Shown piece after piece: positions 59,060 to 64,000 of a stretch of DNA of 64,000 nucleotides. The stretch spans positions 1-64,000 of the forward strand of contig JAKPEG010000104.1 of assembly GCA_029552065.1 (NCBI GenBank), given 5' to 3'. Every line of letters begins with the position of its first letter. Within the stretch, counting starts at the first letter, position 1. The translations under genes and the position numbers were made by a program. This DNA is from Actinomycetes bacterium. Lineage in GTDB: Bacteria > Actinomycetota > Actinomycetes > Actinomycetales > Dermatophilaceae. A model generated the notes under the pieces. It was not told the DNA's origin. It searched no databases and saw only the letters and a program-made list of their open reading frames with translations.

Positions 59060-60697
59060 TCAGGCGCCCGTGGGCGCGGTTTGGCGGACGGCTCCCACAG
59101 CACGGTATGCCGCCGCGACGGCTTCGTCGACGCTCGTCGCCACGGCGGCGATGTGGGCGTCCGGTCGGATCACCCAGGCCTCGGCGGCGGTGGACCCGAG
59201 CGCGGCGGCGACCGACCCGTCCGGGTCGGCGTCGGTCAGGGCCAGGACGGTCACCGGGCAGCCCACCGTCGAGAGCCCGGCACGCACGGCGTCGGCGTCG
59301 AGGTCGGCGCCGACGAGGACGAGCAACCCCCGACGGGCCAGGGAGCGGACCCGGGCCTTGCTGCCGCCGGCCAGCGTGACGGTGACGTCCGGTGCGATGA
59401 CGCCGGGCGCGGGGGCCGGGTCCTCGCCCTTGGGTGGACGTCCCTGGAAGGGGTGGGTGGCCGAGGCGGTCGTCAGGGGGGAGTCGACGTACCAGAAGGG
59501 CTCGGCCATTCGCCCCGAGTTGACCTGGGCCCGCACGGCGAGGTCCTCGGGAGCCGCCTGGGCGGCCTCGAGGATCGAGCGGCGCTGGGCCCACTCGGCC
59601 TCGGTCTGCGGCACGAGGAAGCGCATCGTCGCCGCGGTGACCTCGAGGTTCTCGGCGGCGGCCGCGTGTCGTTCGTCGTGGTAGGTCGCGACGAGCGAGG
59701 GATCGGCCCACCCACGCATGACGAAGGCGACCTTCCAGGCGGCGTTCTCGGCGTCGGGCACCCCCGAGTTGAGTCCGCGCGCCCCGAACGGTGCGACGAG
59801 GTGGGCGCCGTCGCCGGCCATGAGCAGCCGGCCGGCCACCATCTGGTCGACCTGGCGGGCGTGGAAGCGGTAGACCGATTTCCATACGATCTCGTAGTCG
59901 GCGTCGCCGATGATCTTGCGGATGCGTGCCTCGAGGGCGCCGGAGGCCTCCTCGGCGTCGACGTCGTAGGCGGGGGGCACCTGCCAGTCGATCCGATAGA
60001 CCGAGTCGGGACACGGGTGGATGAGCACCTGGCGTCCCGGGTTCCACTCGGGGTCGAAGTAGAAACGCCGCTCGAGCTCCCATCCGGGCAGGGTCGTGCG
60101 GATGTCGCAGATGAGGAACTGGTCCTCGAAGGTCGTGCCCTCGAAGCTCATTCCCACCATGTCGCGCACGAGGTGGCCCTTGTTGCCGGGTGCGGCGATG
60201 CACCATGCCCCGGACACCCGCTCGAGCGAACCGTCGGCGAGGCGGCATACGAGGGTGATGCCCTGGTCGTCCTGCTCGACCGATTCGACGGTGTGTCCCC
60301 ACTTCTCGGTGATGAGCGGGTTGGCGTGGATGCGTTCGTCGAGGAGTTCCTCGGTGCGGTTCTGGCCGATGTTGACGAACGGCGGGAAGGGCGAGCGGCC
60401 CCGGTCGACGAAGCCCTGGGTGAACAGCTCGCGGCCCTGGTAGAGGGTGACCGCACGGGTCCACGTGACGCCCTCGTCGGCGATCTGCCGGCCCGCGCCC
60501 ACGTGGTCCCAGACGTCGAGCACGTCCCGCTGCTGGCACAGGGCCTTGGAGCCGATGGGATCGCGTGCGGGGCGCGCGTCGAGCAGGACGACCGGCACGC
60601 CCCACTCGGCGAGCAGGAGGGCGGCGGTCTGACCGACCGGTCCGGACCCCAGGACGAGGGCGGGGCGATCGGTCTGCAGGGCGGGGAGGGAGGTCAT
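59060..60697 (-). CDS. FAD-dependent aromatic ring hydroxylase
   Basis: A 545-residue class A flavoprotein monooxygenase. Near the N-terminus is L-V-L-G-S-G-P-V-G-Q-T-A-A-L-L-L (dinucleotide fold). The middle carries L-L-M-A-G-D-G-A-H (GD motif), and a C-terminal thioredoxin-like domain is present as in phenol hydroxylase/MhpA relatives. Co-transcription with hmgA suggests it makes homogentisate, for example as 3-hydroxyphenylacetate 6-hydroxylase; this is context inference. ATG 60697 overlaps the stop of a 19-residue ORF as TGATG. A LysR-type regulator gene lies upstream on the same strand. Confidence 0.9.
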   Translation of the reverse strand: MTSLPALQTDRPALVLGSGPVGQTAALLLAEWGVPVVLLDARPARDPIGSKALCQQRDVLDVWDHVGAGRQIADEGVTWTRAVTLYQGRELFTQGFVDRGRSPFPPFVNIGQNRTEELLDERIHANPLITEKWGHTVESVEQDDQGITLVCRLADGSLERVSGAWCIAAPGNKGHLVRDMVGMSFEGTTFEDQFLICDIRTTLPGWELERRFYFDPEWNPGRQVLIHPCPDSVYRIDWQVPPAYDVDAEEASGALEARIRKIIGDADYEIVWKSVYRFHARQVDQMVAGRLLMAGDGAHLVAPFGARGLNSGVPDAENAAWKVAFVMRGWADPSLVATYHDERHAAAAENLEVTAATMRFLVPQTEAEWAQRRSILEAAQAAPEDLAVRAQVNSGRMAEPFWYVDSPLTTASATHPFQGRPPKGEDPAPAPGVIAPDVTVTLAGGSKARVRSLARRGLLVLVGADLDADAVRAGLSTVGCPVTVLALTDADPDGSVAAALGSTAAEAWVIRPDAHIAAVATSVDEAVAAAYRAVGAVRQTAPTGA

Positions 60698-60756
60698 CAG
60701 TGTCTACCGTGCCTTCCGGTGGGGAGTTGCGTGTGGTTGGGGCCGTTGACGATCAT
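60697..60756 (-). CDS. 19-residue ORF translationally coupled to the hydroxylase
   Basis: ATG 60756 stands seven bases after GGAGGG and opens the peptide MIVNGPNHTQLPTGRHGRH. Its stop overlaps the hydroxylase start as TGATG, while the hydroxylase itself has no better ribosome site. The peptide is rich in His, Asn and Gly and includes CAA and AGA codons, rare in this window. It could be a small conserved protein or a leader peptide controlling the operon. No family is recognised. Confidence 0.55.
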   Translation of the reverse strand: MIVNGPNHTQLPTGRHGRH

Positions 60757-60836
60757 GGTGAGGGCCCTCCGTTCCGCTGAAAAGTTCGATAAGTCGCCAA
60801 ACAATCGCAACGAGAGTGCGTTTGCCGGACCCGTCG

Positions 60837-61763
60837 TCATCGGCTCTGAGCGGTGCGGGCGACGAGATGGACGAAGGCCTGGGCCGATCGGGACAGCGGC
60901 GCCTCGCGCGGCCAGGCGACGACGATCTGCACGGGGGGCGGGGCCGGGTCGACGACGTCCTTGGCGACGACCCGGCGGCCCTCGTAGGTGACGTCGGTCG
61001 CGGTCCGTTGGACGAGGACCGCCCAGCCCAGGCCACGCCCCACGAGTGCCCGGGCCGTCTCGTAGTTGCTCGTCCGCAGCCCGACCCGCGGTTCGAAACC
61101 CGCGGTCCGGCAGATGTCGAGCACATGCTCACGACTCGGCGGGGCGTCCAGCAGGATCATCGGCTCGTCGGCGAGGTCGCGCAGCCGGACGGGCCCGTCG
61201 CCGGCCGCGAGGGGATGATCGGCCGCGAGGTGGACCCGGGGGGCGTTTGCCTGCCAGGGGACCGTGCTCCAGTGCCTGGGCAGGTCGATGTCGTAGGCGA
61301 TCGTCACGTCGACGTCGCGGGCGTCCACGGCCGTGCGGAGGCGGTCGAGGGTGTCCTCACGCAGGCTCACCCGGGTGGCCGGATGGCGCCGACGGAAGGC
61401 GTCGAGCAGCGGCGGCAGCACCGAGGGTCCCAGGGTCGTGTAGCACCCGACGTGCAGGACGCCCGTCACCTGTCCCGGCTCGCCCCGCACGTCGAGCTCG
61501 AGTTCGTTGGCCTCGTGGAGCACGACCCGTGCCTTGGCCAGCACGGTCTTGCCGGCGCTCGTGAGCTCGACGCCCTTCGCCCGTTGTCGCAGGGCCAACT
61601 GGACCCCGAGGGCCCGCTCGAGGTCGCCGAGCGAGGCGCGCACGGCGGACGGCGACAACTGCAGGCGCACGGCGGCCGCGGCGATCGTCCCGGTGTCCGC
61701 GACCGCGACGAAGGCAGCGAGCTGTTGAACGGTGTATGCCGGGACCCCGCTCGCCTTGGGCAT
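60837..61763 (-). CDS. LysR-type transcriptional regulator
   Basis: A 308-residue regulator. An N-terminal winged helix-turn-helix (A-F-V-A-V-A-D-T-G-T-I-A-A-A-A-V-R-L-Q-L-S-P-S-A-V-R) is followed by a LysR substrate-binding domain (L-H-V-G-C-Y-T-T-L-G-P-S-V-L-P-P-L). It lies upstream of the hydroxylase-hmgA operon on the same strand, with a gap of 80 bases to the 19-residue ORF. It probably regulates that operon in response to an aromatic ligand. ATG 61763 is the start. Confidence 0.9.
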   Translation of the reverse strand: MPKASGVPAYTVQQLAAFVAVADTGTIAAAAVRLQLSPSAVRASLGDLERALGVQLALRQRAKGVELTSAGKTVLAKARVVLHEANELELDVRGEPGQVTGVLHVGCYTTLGPSVLPPLLDAFRRRHPATRVSLREDTLDRLRTAVDARDVDVTIAYDIDLPRHWSTVPWQANAPRVHLAADHPLAAGDGPVRLRDLADEPMILLDAPPSREHVLDICRTAGFEPRVGLRTSNYETARALVGRGLGWAVLVQRTATDVTYEGRRVVAKDVVDPAPPPVQIVVAWPREAPLSRSAQAFVHLVARTAQSR

Positions 61764-61826
61764 GGCGCGACTCTAGCGACGCCGAGGGTGCCTGCCCAGC
61801 CGCGCGGCCCGGTGAGCGCGTGGCGG

Positions 61827-63323
61827 TCAGCCCCGGCGGACCCACCAGAGGGCCTCGGCCTCGCCGCCCACCTGGAGGAACTGGGTGCGCAGGACGGTCG
61901 TGGTCGCCTCGTCGAGGAAGCCGGTGCCGCGCGTGACGGCGGCGTCGGCGGCGGCGAGCTCGACGAGCACCCGCGCCTGGACCGCGGCCGACTCGGCCTG
62001 CACCCGGGCTCGCCCCGACTGCACGGTGACCTCCTCGGCGAGGAGCACGGCATACAGGTCGGGGGTGCGGGGGCAGCCGTCGGCGAGGTTGCGGCTGAGC
62101 ACGTCTGCGCGGATCTCCTCGGCGGCCGTGAGGAACCACGTGCACCGGTGCGCGGCGGCGAATGCCCGGACCGTCGCCGGTGAGTCCGGGGGTGCGACGG
62201 CACGCAGCTGGACGAGCGCGCCGAGTGCGACGAGCGCGACGAGCCCCACGCCGTATGCCGTGCGGCCCCAGACCCCACGCTCGGACCCGTCCGCCAGCGG
62301 CCCGCGCGCGGGTGTCGGCAGTGCCGCGCAGGCGCCGACGACGAGCAGGGGAGCGGCGAAGGCGAGGTAGTGGTACCAGTAGGTCGGCCCGGCGAGGACG
62401 AGCGCGACGTCGGCCGCGGCGAGCGCGACCACGGGCCGGGCAGCGGGCACCCGCCAGGCGCGCACGACGACCAGGACGAGGACGAGTGCGGCCGTGCCCG
62501 GCAGCAGCCACGGAGCCCGCTCGCCGATTGTCGCGTAGGGCAGGGACCACAGGTCGCCGAGCCGGGCGAACCGGTCGGCGAGCGGCACCGGGACGGCGGC
62601 CCGTTGGGCCTGGGCGCGGACCACCTGCTCGACGAAGGCGCCGGGTGCCGCGAGCGCGGCCGGCCCCACGAGTGCGGCGGACGCCGCCGCCACCCCGCCC
62701 GCGAACGGCCGCGCTCGAGCGGTATGCCGCCACAGCAGCCAGAAACCGAGGACGACGACGGCGACCGCGGCCCACACCTTCACGGCGAGCGCCGCCCCGA
62801 CGAGCAGCCCGGCGCCCAGCGCCCGCCGACCGCTCGGGCGGGTCCCGTCGGGCGACACGAGCAGGACGAGCGCGGCCAGGACGAGGACGGCCAGGAGGGG
62901 TTCGAGCAGCAGGGTCCGCTCGGTGAGCACGGGAAGCCGCCACACGGCATACCCGAGGCCGGCGAGCAGCGACCAGGCGGGGGCGATCCGCGCGACCAGC
63001 CGCAGGACGAGCACGGCTGTGAGCGCGCCCACCGCGCAGAGGACGATCCGCGCGACCGCGAGACCGACCACGTCGCCGGCGACCCGTCCGATCGCCGCGA
63101 ACGGCAGCGCGAACCAGATGACCCCGGGGGGATGGACGAAGGCGAAGTCGCGGTAGGGCAGTTCGCCGTGCAGGGCGTGGGCGGCGGCCGCGTAATAGAC
63201 CCCGTCGTCGTATTCGATCGCGTCGTCGAGCGTGCCGCTGGCGAGCAGGGGTCCGAGTCTCGTGGCGAAAGCGAGGGCCGCGACGAGCAGGGGCCCGGCC
63301 CAGGGGGTCCACAGCCGACGCAC
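61827..63323 (-). CDS. GT-C glycosyltransferase-like membrane protein
   Basis: A 498-residue protein with about nine to ten hydrophobic helices. Early in the sequence, E-Y-D-D-G-V-Y-Y-A-A-A-A-H-A-L-H-G-E-L-P-Y-R-D-F is the GT-C external loop with the acidic motif, followed by H-P-P-G. Such enzymes use polyprenyl-phosphate sugars to glycosylate proteins or lipids outside the membrane. The sugar and acceptor are unknown. A C-terminal non-membrane part (about 380-498) may bind the acceptor. The start is GTG 63323. It diverges from the PHP-domain gene. Confidence 0.82.
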   Translation of the reverse strand: MRRLWTPWAGPLLVAALAFATRLGPLLASGTLDDAIEYDDGVYYAAAAHALHGELPYRDFAFVHPPGVIWFALPFAAIGRVAGDVVGLAVARIVLCAVGALTAVLVLRLVARIAPAWSLLAGLGYAVWRLPVLTERTLLLEPLLAVLVLAALVLLVSPDGTRPSGRRALGAGLLVGAALAVKVWAAVAVVVLGFWLLWRHTARARPFAGGVAAASAALVGPAALAAPGAFVEQVVRAQAQRAAVPVPLADRFARLGDLWSLPYATIGERAPWLLPGTAALVLVLVVVRAWRVPAARPVVALAAADVALVLAGPTYWYHYLAFAAPLLVVGACAALPTPARGPLADGSERGVWGRTAYGVGLVALVALGALVQLRAVAPPDSPATVRAFAAAHRCTWFLTAAEEIRADVLSRNLADGCPRTPDLYAVLLAEEVTVQSGRARVQAESAAVQARVLVELAAADAAVTRGTGFLDEATTTVLRTQFLQVGGEAEALWWVRRG

Positions 63324-63373
63324 CGGGTCAGTCTAGGCAGCGCCCGCACCCGACCCGGCCTAGGCTGACGGGC

Positions 63374-64000
63374 GTGCTGATCGACCTGCACGCACATTCG
63401 ACCGGCTCCGACGGCACCGACTCGCCGGCGGGGTTGGTCGCGGCTGCGCGGGCGGCGGGGCTCGATGCGATCGCCCTCACCGACCACGACACGACAGCGG
63501 GCTGGGCCGAGGCCGCGACGGCCGTGCGCGAGGCTGCGCCTGGTGGGCAGAGTGGGCAGGGTGGGCCGGTGCTCGTCCCGGGCGTCGAGATCTCGTGCGA
63601 GCGCGAGGGCCGTTCGATCCACCTGCTCGGCTACCTCGTGGACCCGGCCGAGCCCGAACTCGCAGCCGAACTCGCCCGGGCCCGCGAGTCCCGCGCCACC
63701 CGGCTCGAGCGGATGGTCGAGCGGCTGGCCGCGGACGGCATACCCGTGACGTATGCCGCGGTGCTCGCCCAGGTGCCCGCAGGCGCCACCCCGGGGCGGC
63801 CGCACATCGCCGACGCCCTCGTCGCGGCCGGGGCGGTCCGCGACCGGGACGAGGCGTTCGCGCGCTGGTTGCGCGACGACAGCCCCTACTACGTCCACCA
63901 CTACGCACCGGATCCCACGCGGGCGGTGGGCCTGGTCCTGCAGGCCGGCGGGGTGCCGGTCCTCGCCCATCCGTTCACCCGGGCGCGGGGGGTCCCGGTG
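63374..64000 (+). CDS. PHP-domain phosphoesterase, truncated by window end
   Basis: GTG 63374 opens a frame that runs off the right edge after 209 codons. It begins V-L-I-D-L-H-A-H-S-T-G-S-D-G-T-D-S-P, then A-I-A-L-T-D-H-D-T, G-V-E-I-S-C-E and H-L-L-G-Y. This is the TrpH/RNase AM-like PHP family, which hydrolyses nucleoside 3',5'-bisphosphates or 5'-phosphorylated RNA. A-G-G-V-P-V-L-A-H-P near the end of the visible part carries a later metal His. It diverges from the GT-C gene. Confidence 0.9.
   Translation, partial: MLIDLHAHSTGSDGTDSPAGLVAAARAAGLDAIALTDHDTTAGWAEAATAVREAAPGGQSGQGGPVLVPGVEISCEREGRSIHLLGYLVDPAEPELAAELARARESRATRLERMVERLAADGIPVTYAAVLAQVPAGATPGRPHIADALVAAGAVRDRDEAFARWLRDDSPYYVHHYAPDPTRAVGLVLQAGGVPVLAHPFTRARGVPV

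Noticed and set aside
57728-60991. A 1087-codon plus-strand frame across hmgA and the hydroxylase
   Set aside because: It is antisense to two genes with intact catalytic motifs, and is Arg/Gly/Val/Asp-rich without recognisable domains.

Overview
This is a high-GC (roughly 70 %) Actinomycetota chromosome segment. It carries mycothiol biosynthesis (mshB), an actinobacterial succinylase-type DAP set (dapC, dapD, dapE), a sigE/rseA/tatB block, DUF3117 and a two-CitE cluster. Gene content suggests Micrococcales, perhaps the Intrasporangiaceae/Dermatophilaceae group; the family is an inference. From typA to the MgtE-N/CBS gene (about 1-30.5 kb), the order of many landmarks recalls the Mycobacterium tuberculosis Rv1165-Rv1232c region: typA, an SBP-like lipoprotein, mshB, fdxC, dapC, dapD, dapE, LOG protein, tag, DUF3117, O-methyltransferase, sigE, rseA, tatB, mrp. 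I read this as an ancestral backbone with local insertions. No tRNA, rRNA, insertion sequence, prophage, integrase or CRISPR array is visible.

Layout: 0-9.9 kb holds the typA end, a peptide-type ABC transporter with two paralogous binding lipoproteins, mshB and a flavin reductase. 10-12 kb holds a small secreted protein and a divergent arsR/arsM pair. 12-24 kb holds a VanW-like protein, fdxA-dapC, citrate synthase, a muramidase-like membrane protein with dapD, dapE, and a tightly coupled run (LOG, DivIVA-like, SRPBCC, tag, GT-C mannosyltransferase). 24-31 kb holds DUF3117, the extracytoplasmic stress module sigE-rseA, tatB, mrp and a three-gene minus-strand operon. 31-33 kb holds two CitE-like lyases.

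33-41 kb is the most unusual part. A RIO-type kinase diverges from a four-gene plus-strand cluster: a 1124-residue lipase/CHAT protease fusion, a metacaspase, a uracil-DNA-glycosylase-like protein and a deaminase-type amidohydrolase. Two caspase-fold proteases with a lipase-like domain, a base-excision-like enzyme and a deaminase-like enzyme look like a candidate conflict or programmed cell death system that I do not recognise from published systems.

41-64 kb is metabolic: an AhpD-like protein, a giant single-chain asymmetric ABC exporter, an acyl-CoA dehydrogenase, a secreted DUF1501/DUF1800 pair, a stress protein, an aminopeptidase P, glpK-MaoC-glpD, homogentisate dioxygenase with an aromatic-ring hydroxylase and LysR regulator, a GT-C glycosyltransferase and the start of a PHP phosphoesterase.

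Two sequence-level signals cut across the genes. The heptamer GGCATAC/GTATGCC occurs about 85 times by eye in all frames, strands and intergenic spaces, at least ten-fold above base-composition expectation. There are also two small families of dispersed palindromic intergenic elements.
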